This document shows positions 1-6,496 of a stretch of 53,663 bases of DNA, in pieces. Each line of letters starts with the position of its first letter. Positions within the stretch are counted from its first letter, which is position 1. Origin of the DNA: Geobacteraceae bacterium GWC2_55_20. GTDB taxonomy: Bacteria > Desulfobacterota > Desulfuromonadia > Geobacterales > Pseudopelobacteraceae. The stretch is taken from assembly GCA_001802125.1 (NCBI GenBank), contig MGZK01000084.1, positions 11,808 to 65,470 of the forward strand, written 5' to 3'. The notes under the pieces are model-generated. The model saw only the letters and a program-made list of their open reading frames with translations, was not told where the DNA came from and did no database searches. The translations under genes were made by a program, and so were the position numbers.

Positions 1-166
1 AAGCCAGCTGGGGATAGCCGAGCGACCGCCAGGACTCCAGCTGCTCAGCGGAAATTTGGGGGTACGACTCCGGCAGCAGCAGGCCGCCGTCGGAGGCCAG
101 TCCCATCATGACCGCGTCCTTGAATGCTATCGGCTGGATACCGCCGCGAGTGCTTATATAGCGCAT
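1..166 (-). CDS. thrC: Threonine synthase, N-terminal part (cut by window edge)
   Basis: Reading leftward from the ATG at 166, the 55 visible codons begin MRYISTRGGIQPIAFKDAV and continue through MGLASDGGLLLPESYP. This is the typical N-terminus of PLP-dependent threonine synthase, which converts O-phosphohomoserine to threonine in the cytoplasm. A GAAAGG sequence lies a few bases upstream of the ATG and serves as the ribosome binding site. The PLP lysine and the rest of the catalytic domain lie outside the window. The family call rests on the N-terminal signature only, but that signature is characteristic. Confidence 0.9.
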   Translation of the reverse strand, partial: MRYISTRGGIQPIAFKDAVMMGLASDGGLLLPESYPQISAEQLESWRSLGYPQLA

Positions 167-297
167 AAGAAACCTTTCGTTTGAGAAATAAGCCGGAATG
201 TATCAGGGATTGGCTGAAATTGGAAGAGCCTGCGCGCAGAAGTCGCCCGGTGATGCATTCTTCTGCGCCGACCGGTTGCCACCGTCAGAGTTTATAG

Positions 298-1377
298 CTA
301 CGGAACCGGAACGGTTGCACCGGTAATGCTGCCCGAATCACCGGCCCCTTCGATGACATCCACGATCCGCCGAACTATCATGGGAGATACAGCTGACGCG
401 AAGGTTCCGTTGGGGTGCGAGTCCTCGCCGCTGGCATACTCGGGTTTCAGGTACAGTCCCCCTTCGGTCTCAAGTGTCCAGAAATCCCAGACAAAGATAT
501 TGTCCCCCTTCTCATCCCAGGTTGACCAGACCCAGTCGAAAAACTGCCTGGCCCGCTCGGCATTTTCCGGGGTGTTTTGCTGCAAGGTCAAGGCGGCTCC
601 GGTCCAGACAATGAACTTTTTCGCGGGAAACTGGCGCAGGCGGGCCTTGAGTGCGTTGTACTGCAGCTTGTAATTTTCCAGGGATTTGCGGCTGGAGGCG
701 ATGTCCGGAAAACCGGTGTCGGCTTCGACACTGCTGACCGGGAAACAATGCTTGAACACGATGACGTCGTAAATTTCAGCCAGGTTATCCAGAGTATCTT
801 GCCCCAGATAGCCGATCGGACCGGTAGTATCGACCCAGAGTTTCCAATAATCGTAGGGATAATTCTCCCAGGGGTAGTTCACACCGTCGGGGTAGGCCTG
901 TTCGGTTATCCGGTAATCAGTGCCAAATTGGCCATTGTATGTCGAAATATGCCCTGGAACCCCGGCATCCCAGACGACTCCTCCGGTGCTGTGGTGCAGG
1001 TATATGATCCGGACCATATCTGTCATGGGCGCTGCCACGGTGATATTGTCCGCCACCAGCGAGCCGGATGTGATCGTGAGAGCCCCTTCAAGCCTGGTTG
1101 TGCCGACAATCCCCGTGAATCCGGCATCGTAGCCGCCACGCAGCCGGACATTGCCCCCCCGATCCAGATCCAGGCTCTCGCGGAAGGTTCCGGCCTGGGC
1201 CAGGATGGTAACATTGCTGCCACTGGCAATGGCGCTGTTCGCTGCCGTCAAGGTCTGGTGGTACGAGATAGTTGTCCCGTCATCAAGCCTGGCCGTGGCG
1301 GATATGCACGCAATCGGGTAAAGCAGCATGGCAAGAGCCATGACGGCAGCTGCCAGGTTCAAACGGTATCCGGTCAT
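298..1377 (-). CDS. Secreted SGNH-hydrolase-like protein
   Basis: 359 aa. Residues 1-27 form a signal peptide (hydrophobic stretch ending in CISATA). Residues 30-115 are rich in short beta-strand motifs such as AGTFRESLDLDRGG and resemble a fragment of a parallel beta-helix or pectate-lyase-like repeat. From about residue 121 the protein has an SGNH-like layout: IIYLHHSTGG would supply the nucleophile serine block, and EDSHPNG near residue 320 matches the Asp-x-x-His block. An aromatic stretch (YPWENYPYDYWKLW) sits between. An exported hydrolase or esterase is inferred; the substrate is unknown. The start is supported by GGGAGGGATT just before the ATG. It is followed by thrC on the same strand, 131 bp downstream. 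Confidence 0.65.
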   Translation of the reverse strand: MTGYRLNLAAAVMALAMLLYPIACISATARLDDGTTISYHQTLTAANSAIASGSNVTILAQAGTFRESLDLDRGGNVRLRGGYDAGFTGIVGTTRLEGALTITSGSLVADNITVAAPMTDMVRIIYLHHSTGGVVWDAGVPGHISTYNGQFGTDYRITEQAYPDGVNYPWENYPYDYWKLWVDTTGPIGYLGQDTLDNLAEIYDVIVFKHCFPVSSVEADTGFPDIASSRKSLENYKLQYNALKARLRQFPAKKFIVWTGAALTLQQNTPENAERARQFFDWVWSTWDEKGDNIFVWDFWTLETEGGLYLKPEYASGEDSHPNGTFASAVSPMIVRRIVDVIEGAGDSGSITGATVPVP

Positions 1378-1439
1378 AATCCCTCCCTATTCAGACTTAC
1401 ATCGGAATGAGGTTCAAGCTGAGCTTTTTTCGTAATCTG

Positions 1440-1590
1440 TTCAGCACTTTTTCATAACCCCACCTGTCCGCCCCTTAACTTAAGGGGCGGGACGCACTAA
1501 TGTTGCACAGTGGTATCTGGCAGGTTGATTCTGCTTTCGCTCCCCTCTTAAGATAAGAGGGGCCGGGGGAGTTATGAAGAGTATGCTGAA
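1440..1590. repeat. 151-bp inverted-repeat element with two internal hairpins
   Basis: The ends are imperfect inverted repeats: TTCAGCA at 1440-1446 pairs with TGCTGAA at 1584-1590, and TTCATAAC at 1451-1458 pairs with GTTATGAA at 1571-1578. Inside lie two hairpins: 1468-1490 (11-bp arms around one base, CCGCCCCTTAA/TTAAGGGGCGG) and 1542-1562 (9-bp arms CCCCTCTTA/TAAGAGGGG, 3-nt loop). The whole can fold into a cruciform-like structure. It fills the gap between two leftward genes. It has no coding capacity and could be a MITE- or REP-like element. The rest of the gap (1378-1439, 1591-1677) shows nothing recognisable. Confidence 0.6.
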
Positions 1591-1677
1591 TAATTACCTT
1601 TTTTCAAGAACCTGCAAGGGACATTGCTGATCAGCCCGGAACCAGATCGACAAATCAGCCCCTCTGTCCCTCTCGCA

Positions 1678-2205
1678 TCAAGACTGACACCCCTTTTTCC
1701 CGGAAATGTCTTTTATCATTTTGCAAATTGACGCCTGCATTTTTACAGTGTCCGTCTCGTACTCTATCATTTTGTACATTCTCGCCCGTTCGCCAAAGCC
1801 AAATCCCTGATAGATCGCTTTCTCCTCTTCGGGCAATTGTTCCAGTATGGCATGAATCCTTTCGAGATGTTCCGTCTGCTGTTGTTGATTACGGGGATTG
1901 GCCTCGGCTTCGACCGGCGTGACTGTCACGGGTTTACTTGATTGATATAATTTTGCGGCCTGCCGGAGATCTTGTGCTAATTCAGCGAAATACCCGGCTG
2001 CGGACCTTATTTTGTCGATGTTCGCGTCTTCGTCTCCGGAATCAAGCGGGATAATGCCGGTGGCACCTGATTCCGATATTGTGAAGTGTTCACTGTTTAG
2101 ATTGAGCTTGATCCGGTTGTCGCTCAACTCGACGAGTCCGCAGACAAATTCCCGATTGCTGACGTAGTTACTGTTTTTTACTGCTGCCTGTTCTGTAATT
2201 ACCAT
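1678..2205 (-). CDS. Hypothetical protein, unrecognised
   Basis: 175 aa, hydrophilic, with no signal peptide or membrane segment. The first 45 residues look like beta strands, residues 60-90 are helical (AAGYFAELAQDLRQAAKLYQ), and a Pro/Glu/Gln-rich linker (residues 93-112) leads to a C-terminal helical region ending in KKGCQS. GAGGA seven bases before the ATG at 2205 supports the start. It is flanked by the inverted-repeat element downstream and a divergent DUF4160 gene upstream. I recognise no family. Confidence 0.6.
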   Translation of the reverse strand: MVITEQAAVKNSNYVSNREFVCGLVELSDNRIKLNLNSEHFTISESGATGIIPLDSGDEDANIDKIRSAAGYFAELAQDLRQAAKLYQSSKPVTVTPVEAEANPRNQQQQTEHLERIHAILEQLPEEEKAIYQGFGFGERARMYKMIEYETDTVKMQASICKMIKDISGKKGCQS

Positions 2206-2299
2206 GGTCGGTCCTCTTCATTTTGTTGTGGGCGGCAAGGAATCAATGGTGCGCGCCTGTGAATTTTCAAGTCAGTATACTTTGTTATTTCTATTGATG

Positions 2300-2318
2300 T
2301 ATAGAAACCATTTCTATA
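2300..2318. promoter_or_regulatory. Operator-like perfect palindrome before the DUF4160 gene
   Basis: TATAGAAA-CCA-TTTCTATA is a perfect 8-bp-arm inverted repeat centred 20 bp before the DUF4160 start codon. The left arm contains TATAGA, which could serve as a -10 element. This is a typical place for autoregulation by a DNA-binding partner, here possibly the HTH end of the second gene. Function is inferred. Confidence 0.5.
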
Positions 2319-2328
2319 TATTCATTCC

Positions 2329-2556
2329 ATGACGACAAAATACCGCTTTTCAAATTTCAGGATTACATTAAGAGAGAAGGATCACAATCCTCCTCATGTA
2401 CATCTTATGGGGCCTGATTTTGAAGCGGCAGTCAATCTTGTCACGCTGGAAATCATGGATGGTTCCGCACCTTCAAAGGTTCTGCGTCATGCTTTGAAAT
2501 GGATAGCTGACAACAGAGAGGAGTTGTTACAACAATGGCACATGCTACACGGATAA
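2329..2556 (+). CDS. DUF4160 domain protein
   Basis: 75 aa, covering the whole DUF4160 fold. The segment REKDHNPPHVHLMG is the family signature (acidic-His-Asn-Pro-Pro-His-x-His). The C-terminal helix (ALKWIADNREELLQQW) completes the domain. The gene overlaps the next one by 22 bp, so the two are probably translated together. DUF4160/DUF2442 pairs are common small accessory modules and are often suspected to be toxin-antitoxin-like, but the activity is not established. No clear Shine-Dalgarno sequence precedes the ATG. Confidence 0.8.
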   Translation: MTTKYRFSNFRITLREKDHNPPHVHLMGPDFEAAVNLVTLEIMDGSAPSKVLRHALKWIADNREELLQQWHMLHG

Positions 2557-2996
2557 CCCGCCCAAGATTGGCAACTGTAACTCCTGCCGCAGATTATTGC
2601 CTCAACATAAGTTTCGTTGATGGTTCCGGCGGCATAGTAAATATGAAGGATTTCGTTTTTTCCTTACCTGGCCTTGCTCCCCTTCGCGACCCTGTCGCAT
2701 TCTCTGGAGTTGTTCTTGGCGAATACGGTTGGGAAGCCGAGTGGCCACAGCTTGATATTCAGATTGGCGCTGACACGCTCTTTGCCGATATGCTGGATCA
2801 ACGTTCGGAAACTCCTGCCGACCGCTTCACTGTTTGGCGAATCCGAAACAACCTCTCTCTTTCTGCTGCGAGTCGTGAACTTGGCGTTACGGTACGTACT
2901 CTAAGCGCCTACGGTTCTGGCGCGCGTCCCATACCGCGCACTGTTCAGCTTGCTTGTATCGGTTGGGAAGAAGAACTCCGTAGAAAAACTGCTTAA
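2535..2996 (+). CDS. DUF2442 protein with C-terminal helix-turn-helix
   Basis: 153 aa. Residues 10-80 match DUF2442 (LATVTPAADYCLNISFVDGSGG and the later EYGWEAEWPQLDIQIGAD). Residues 98-140 form a predicted helix-turn-helix (NLSLSAASRELGVTVRTLSAY, then RPIPRTVQLA). GAGGAG eleven bases before the ATG lies inside the upstream gene. The partner is the overlapping DUF4160 gene. The HTH makes this the likely repressor of the pair through the palindrome at 2300-2318; that is inference. Its TAA stop lies inside the GCTTAAC arm of the imperfect palindrome that follows. Confidence 0.75.
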   Translation: MAHATRITRPRLATVTPAADYCLNISFVDGSGGIVNMKDFVFSLPGLAPLRDPVAFSGVVLGEYGWEAEWPQLDIQIGADTLFADMLDQRSETPADRFTVWRIRNNLSLSAASRELGVTVRTLSAYGSGARPIPRTVQLACIGWEEELRRKTA

Positions 2997-3066
2997 CAAT
3001 GAACTGCGGAGCCGCCTTTTCAGCGGCTCCAATTCTATAGTCTTTCAGTTTCATATGGTTTAAAGC
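2991..3066 (-). repeat. attC-like imperfect palindrome
   Basis: Nested inverted repeats: GCTTAAC (2991-2997) against GTTTAAAGC (3058-3066), ATGAACTG (2999-3006) against CAGTTTCAT (3046-3054), and an inner perfect stem GGAGCCGC/GCGGCTCC (3008-3015, 3023-3030) with a 7-nt loop. Read leftward, the terminal box is GTTAAGC, which fits the integron R' consensus GTTRRRY; the opposite box fits less well. It could equally be a terminator for the DUF2442 gene, although no T-run follows the inner stem. Confidence 0.4.
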
Positions 3067-3123
3067 CCGCAGACGCCGCTTGTTATTTTTCAAATCACCA
3101 AATAGAAAAATAGATAACACCAT

Positions 3124-3202
3124 CCCTGTCGCACTGTCCCTGTCGCACCCTCGCTGACCGGTGCTGCCGTTGGTTGAATATTCGATTTTCTCGCCGTTGG
3201 TT
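3124..3202. repeat. Short direct repeats between DUF2442 and HNH-WYL genes
   Basis: CCCTGTCGCAC occurs at 3124-3134 and 3138-3148, and GCCGTTGGTT at 3166-3175 and 3193-3202. The 181-bp space between the palindrome ending at 3066 and the HNH-WYL stop at 3248 holds no open reading frame of note. These small repeats may be remnants of recombination. Confidence 0.4.
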
Positions 3203-3247
3203 TATCAAATACGAGGACTGCCCCGCTAAGGTTCTCTTCAATCTTGA

Positions 3248-4168
3248 CTAAACAGTTGGCTTGGATATCTTCAACGAAGAAATCCTGCTTATTTTGAATG
3301 ATCTATCTTCATTCCTGAGGTGACAATAACCTTTTACACATTTTGAGTTCTTGACAAGGAGCATCTCATGCGGGTCGATAGTTCTGTGACTAACTTCTCC
3401 GCTGAATTTTCTGTATTTGAATTCAATGGTTGTATTTGCTTTAATGGCTTTCTCTAAAATGCTAGTATTGTTGATGGTTTTCTCACTCGCCTTGATGGTT
3501 CTTCCTTCCGAGAATTTCTGCACACCATGCTGACCTTTGTGACAGTTTTCACACAACAATGCCAAGTTCGAATTTTTATGATCTCCGCCTTGTGATAGTG
3601 GGGTCTTGTGGTGGATGTGAAATGGGCCATGCTTGGTTCCGCAATGTTCACATTTTCTGGCGCGTGTATCCTTTTTCCTAAACTTCCTGTCTTCCCAATC
3701 TGGAGGATATTCAGGCCAAAAGTCAAAAACAGGCTTCACAAGGACATAGATTGCTTCAGCTTCCTTACGAATTTGATTGCTCTGTGTTTGGTTCGAAGTA
3801 GAAAAAGTTCTTTGTTCAATCCTAAGCTGTTCGATTTTAGAGCTGATATTTACTTTTGTGTTCTTTAATACTTCAAGTTCTTTAGCATAATTAGAGCTAA
3901 GAAATCGTGCGATGAGTCCAGCATTAGCCTTATTACGGCTTATTACAGCATCGGCTTCTTTGTTCTCTTTATTAAGACTGTCGAATAGATGATTCTTTGG
4001 GAATTCAGCAATTGCAAGCTTATTAGCACGATCATTTATTGTTACAACTCTCTCCCATATGTCCATCACGCATTTTTCGTGACAAGCTCGATTGTTTGTT
4101 AAGAGTTTTATACCGTTACCATCACAACGTAGGTGACATATCGGGCAAGTTTTACGAGAATTATCCAC
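3248..4168 (-). CDS. HNH endonuclease-WYL domain protein
   Basis: 306 aa. An N-terminal zinc knuckle (CPIC at 8-11, further Cys/His at 15, 29-33) is followed by a basic coiled-coil-like stretch (about 92-122). A complete HNH nuclease core follows, with Cys173-x-x-Cys176, His186-His187 and Cys206-x-x-Cys209. Residues 236-303 form a WYL-type domain (TTIEFKYRKFSGEVSHRTIDP ... VKGYCHLRNEDRSFKISRI), a ligand-sensing fold common in defence regulators. The start is GTG at 4168: AAGGA lies about 7 nt upstream and an in-frame TAA lies 27 bp upstream. The gene is AT-richer than its core neighbours, which suggests transfer. Nuclease activity gated by WYL ligand binding is inferred. It sits between attC-like palindromes. 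Confidence 0.75.
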   Translation of the reverse strand: MDNSRKTCPICHLRCDGNGIKLLTNNRACHEKCVMDIWERVVTINDRANKLAIAEFPKNHLFDSLNKENKEADAVISRNKANAGLIARFLSSNYAKELEVLKNTKVNISSKIEQLRIEQRTFSTSNQTQSNQIRKEAEAIYVLVKPVFDFWPEYPPDWEDRKFRKKDTRARKCEHCGTKHGPFHIHHKTPLSQGGDHKNSNLALLCENCHKGQHGVQKFSEGRTIKASEKTINNTSILEKAIKANTTIEFKYRKFSGEVSHRTIDPHEMLLVKNSKCVKGYCHLRNEDRSFKISRISSLKISKPTV

Positions 4169-4203
4169 AAGATTGTCCTTTTCCTTTTTGCCTTAATTGT
4201 CTG

Positions 4204-4255
4204 GTTCAACGGTTCCGGCGCTGTGCTGCTTGACAGCACCAGTGCCTTGTTATGC
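4204..4255 (-). repeat. attC-like imperfect palindrome
   Basis: Read leftward it starts with GCATAAC (4255-4249), which contains the TAA stop of the upstream gene, and ends with GTTGAAC (4210-4204), an exact GTTRRRY box. The centre is a hairpin GTGCTG/CAGCAC (4223-4228, 4234-4239) with a 5-nt loop. A gene stop inside the first box and a following gene about 40 bp after the second box match integron cassette layout. Confidence 0.45.
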
Positions 4256-4492
4256 ATCATCAGATTCATTTTGTAATGGCCAGCCATCTGGCAGTTCAAA
4301 AAGTCCCTTTGGGCAAATTCCTTCGCATCTAACCACCTTGCCAGCATCAGGTCGATAATGAGTGAGTGCGTCAAAAGCATCGCCAATGGAATATCTTGCC
4401 CAAGGGTGATGGAAGATTTCCGGATTTGAGACTGCGATAGTCCAAGGAACCAATGACGACATTACCAACACGGCAGAAACACGTGTGTTTTT
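4250..4492 (-). pseudogene. 3' part of the frameshifted PD-(D/E)xK-like gene
   Basis: In the -1 frame relative to the upstream part, this segment reads NTRVSAVLVMSSLVPWTIA and then about 60 more residues (NPEIFHHPWARY ... FELPDGWPLQNESDDA), ending at the TAA that lies inside the GCATAAC box of the following palindrome. It has no ribosome binding site of its own; the only local start (GTG near 4471) lies inside the continuous homologous-looking stretch. One missing A in a run of what would be six explains the break. A sequencing error, a real mutation or programmed slippage on A-AAA are all possible. Confidence 0.6.
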
Positions 4493-5448
4493 GGACCTTT
4501 TAGTCCATTCCAGGCACCGTTAGGCAGTCTCTGCATTTGCGGCTCTACAGCACCTCCAATGTTTGCTGGAAACGTGAAAGATTCCTGTCCAAATAGAGCT
4601 TCCATAATGTCGATCATTTCAAGGTGCTGATTGATTGCATTAACCGCAACGACAAGTCCAATTCCAAGATCTCCATAGTGGGCCGCTTTTGCTATCACCG
4701 AATCTTTGAGAGCCGTTCTATCATCAACGAGCTGTGCTTCGGCTGGGCCAAGAATCCCCAATGGCCGAATTCCAGTCTTTCCCCTTGATTTATGCGACTT
4801 TGGAATTGGTGATATATCAATCCTCCAACCCTGAAAATCGAACTTATGAGAAGGAACAGCTCTCATCCCACTATGCCGTATAATTTCTGAACAACTATCA
4901 GGATCAAGAGAATTCAGGAATTGTCGGACTTCATGCCTGAGTCGGCGACCTGGAACCGGGACTGCAGGGGCTCCATGTACTTCTACAGAAATGAAAAAGT
5001 TGGGAGAATCAAGGCCATTCAACGCATCATAAACTTGATTTAGTCGTTTTTCGCCAGAGACTTCCTGCTGGCTTTGATTTGTTGCAAGTGTAGCTTCAAC
5101 ATAAAACCTACTGCCTTCTTGCGAAGTAGCTAAAAAATCGGGCGCTCTACAGGAAGATGTTCCTGGTTCAGGATGTGGAATTTCAACTGTATGACCCAGT
5201 CGGATAAGCAGCTCATGGACATACAGCTCAAAAAACGCTGAGTGATGCTCAATCTCGTCGTCAGACTGAAATCTTCTAAAAATATTTACCTTGGCTGCAT
5301 TTGGATAACGAGAAAACCAATTTTCTAGCTCTTGCCGAATAAGAACAACTGCAGGGCGTGCCGATCTGTTTAAATAAATAAAAGACGGTTCGCTATACGA
5401 TGCGGGACCAATATCATCGCGTTGAATATCTTTATGGAAGAGGTTCAT
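4462..5448 (-). CDS. PD-(D/E)xK-like protein, 5' part of a frameshifted gene
   Basis: 328 codons from ATG 5448, chosen because AGGA lies 8 nt upstream and because the longer upstream reading runs through the attC-like palindrome. Residues 68-135 look like a restriction-endonuclease fold: a helix (HHSAFFELYVHELLIRLGH), then APDFLAT and FYVEAT, which would give the Asp and Glu of a PD-(D/E)xK-type site. The metal-site lysine is not obvious. The frame ends at TAA 4462 after THVFLPCW, but a -1 shift at the five-A run (T-run 4488-4492 on the plus strand) continues sensibly as KNTRVSAVLVMSSLVPWTIA. The intact protein would be about 399 aa. Role unknown; a nuclease of accessory type is inferred. Confidence 0.6.
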   Translation of the reverse strand: MNLFHKDIQRDDIGPASYSEPSFIYLNRSARPAVVLIRQELENWFSRYPNAAKVNIFRRFQSDDEIEHHSAFFELYVHELLIRLGHTVEIPHPEPGTSSCRAPDFLATSQEGSRFYVEATLATNQSQQEVSGEKRLNQVYDALNGLDSPNFFISVEVHGAPAVPVPGRRLRHEVRQFLNSLDPDSCSEIIRHSGMRAVPSHKFDFQGWRIDISPIPKSHKSRGKTGIRPLGILGPAEAQLVDDRTALKDSVIAKAAHYGDLGIGLVVAVNAINQHLEMIDIMEALFGQESFTFPANIGGAVEPQMQRLPNGAWNGLKGPKTHVFLPCW

Positions 5449-5458
5449 ATTATTTCCT

Positions 5459-5537
5459 GCATAACGGGGTGCCCGGTTCACCCGCTTCGCCCGGTCGGTT
5501 TTTCCGGGCGTGGCGGTGTGCAACCGGCTGGTTAGGA
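5459..5537 (-). repeat. attC-like imperfect palindrome
   Basis: Read leftward it begins TCCTAAC (5537-5531), directly after the TGA of the lipoprotein gene, and ends GTTATGC (5465-5459), 10 bases before the next start codon (5448). Arms pair as AACCGG (5522-5527) with CCGGTT (5473-5478) and CCGGGCG (5504-5510) with CGCCCGG (5488-5494), with unpaired bases between. This is the best of the three attC-like candidates: about 79 bp, a stop at the first box, and a ribosome binding site straight after the second. Confidence 0.5.
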
Positions 5538-6056
5538 TCACTTCAGTTTTTCAGGCTTAATTTCAGGAACAACGGCCTCTGCGAAGTAGTCATTTCCTTG
5601 CGCGTCCACTCCGATATAAGCCCACTTTGATTTAATATCCTCTGGTGTTTCCGTCCAGTGCCAGTTCACCCAGCATGTAGCTTTTCCACCTGGGCGTAAC
5701 CAGCCGTCCTTACTGATGTCGTCATGGGCGTGCCAATCGAGAAAGTCCTTGTTCCTAAGCACCTTATTTCTCACATTACTAGCAGTCCAACTTCCATTTT
5801 GTGCAAAATACCAGTCAAACCATATGATTTTTATTGGCACGTCTGCATTATTTGAGACTTCGGTCCGATAGAAGCGGGCATATGGAAAATCCATTTTTTG
5901 AATCAATTCTTTCGGGACGTCAGTGATATTCAGCGGGGTATGTATTACTACTAGACCTTCTCTGGATTGTCCTCCTGCATTGTGGCGTACAACGGAAGTG
6001 CATGATGCCAGGGTCAAGAAGATCATGAAGCTAAATACCTTTCCGATTCTAATCAT
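5538..6056 (-). CDS. Putative lipoprotein, unrecognised
   Basis: 172 aa. The N-terminus MIRIGKVFSFMIFLTLASC is a lipoprotein signal peptide with lipobox LASC. The mature part is beta-rich with several tryptophans (IIWFDWYFAQNGSW, CWVNWHWTETPEDIKSKW) and resembles small periplasmic YcfL-like beta-sandwich proteins, though I cannot assign it firmly. The start at 6056 is chosen over an in-frame ATG at 6083 because AGGAG lies 8 bases upstream and because the lipobox needs it. The stop codon abuts the attC-like palindrome. Probable accessory cassette gene. Confidence 0.6.
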   Translation of the reverse strand: MIRIGKVFSFMIFLTLASCTSVVRHNAGGQSREGLVVIHTPLNITDVPKELIQKMDFPYARFYRTEVSNNADVPIKIIWFDWYFAQNGSWTASNVRNKVLRNKDFLDWHAHDDISKDGWLRPGGKATCWVNWHWTETPEDIKSKWAYIGVDAQGNDYFAEAVVPEIKPEKLK

Positions 6057-6074
6057 ATTTTCTACTCCTAACTC

Positions 6075-6120
6075 GTAGATCACCGGTTCACGCGTGCGCG
6101 CGCGTGAACCGGTGATCTAC
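6075..6120. repeat. Perfect 20-bp-arm palindrome
   Basis: The arm GTAGATCACCGGTTCACGCG (6075-6094) is matched exactly by its reverse complement at 6101-6120 around a 6-base TGCGCG spacer. It lies 18 bp upstream of the lipoprotein start and 128 bp downstream of the tautomerase stop. There is no T-run, so it is not a classical terminator. It marks the right edge of the accessory stretch. The 128 bp between it and 6249 show nothing else. Confidence 0.65.
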
Positions 6121-6248
6121 CCAAATGGAACATTTATCCCAGAACACGGATACACCTGCAAACAGTTTAAAGTCAAGAAGTTACCCCCTTACACATTAAA
6201 GCACTCTTTCACATCCCGCTTCACCCCGGGAACGAAACAATCCCGCCT

Positions 6249-6452
6249 TCATCGCCCCGACTTGCGCCGCTGGGTAATCGATTCCCCGCCTATGCCCCAG
6301 TTGTCCGTATCCACCTCGTCGATCACTACCACCGTGGTGGCCGGGTTCTTCCCCAGCACATCCACCAGCAGCTGGGTTGCCCCCTTGATCAGGGCCGCTT
6401 TCTGTTCGGCCGTTGCTCCTTCGCGGGTAATCCTGATGTTCACGTATGGCAT
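6249..6452 (-). CDS. 4-oxalocrotonate tautomerase family protein
   Basis: 67 aa, the usual length for the small 4-OT subunits. It begins MPYVNIRITREG, so processing exposes the catalytic Pro1 of the tautomerase superfamily. Arg residues at 8 and 10 and the NWGIGGESI stretch near residue 50 fit the family. AAGGAG seven bases before the ATG is a strong ribosome binding site. It lies 44 bp downstream of the MFS gene on the same strand and is probably cotranscribed. The natural substrate cannot be read from sequence. Confidence 0.85.
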   Translation of the reverse strand: MPYVNIRITREGATAEQKAALIKGATQLLVDVLGKNPATTVVVIDEVDTDNWGIGGESITQRRKSGR

Positions 6453-6496
6453 GGCTGTGCTCCTTTATATTGAAATCAGGTCTTGCATGAAACCTG

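Noticed and set aside
577-1410. Long plus-strand reading frame opposite the SGNH-like gene
   Set aside because: It is the shadow of a well-supported minus-strand gene with a signal peptide and ribosome binding site; its translation has no recognisable domain.
3124-3202. Possible CRISPR-like repeats
   Set aside because: Only two copies of each short unit with unequal spacing; no array and no cas genes.
6075-6120. Palindrome as a rho-independent terminator or tRNA remnant
   Set aside because: No T-run on either strand, and no tRNA arms or anticodon stem could be drawn.
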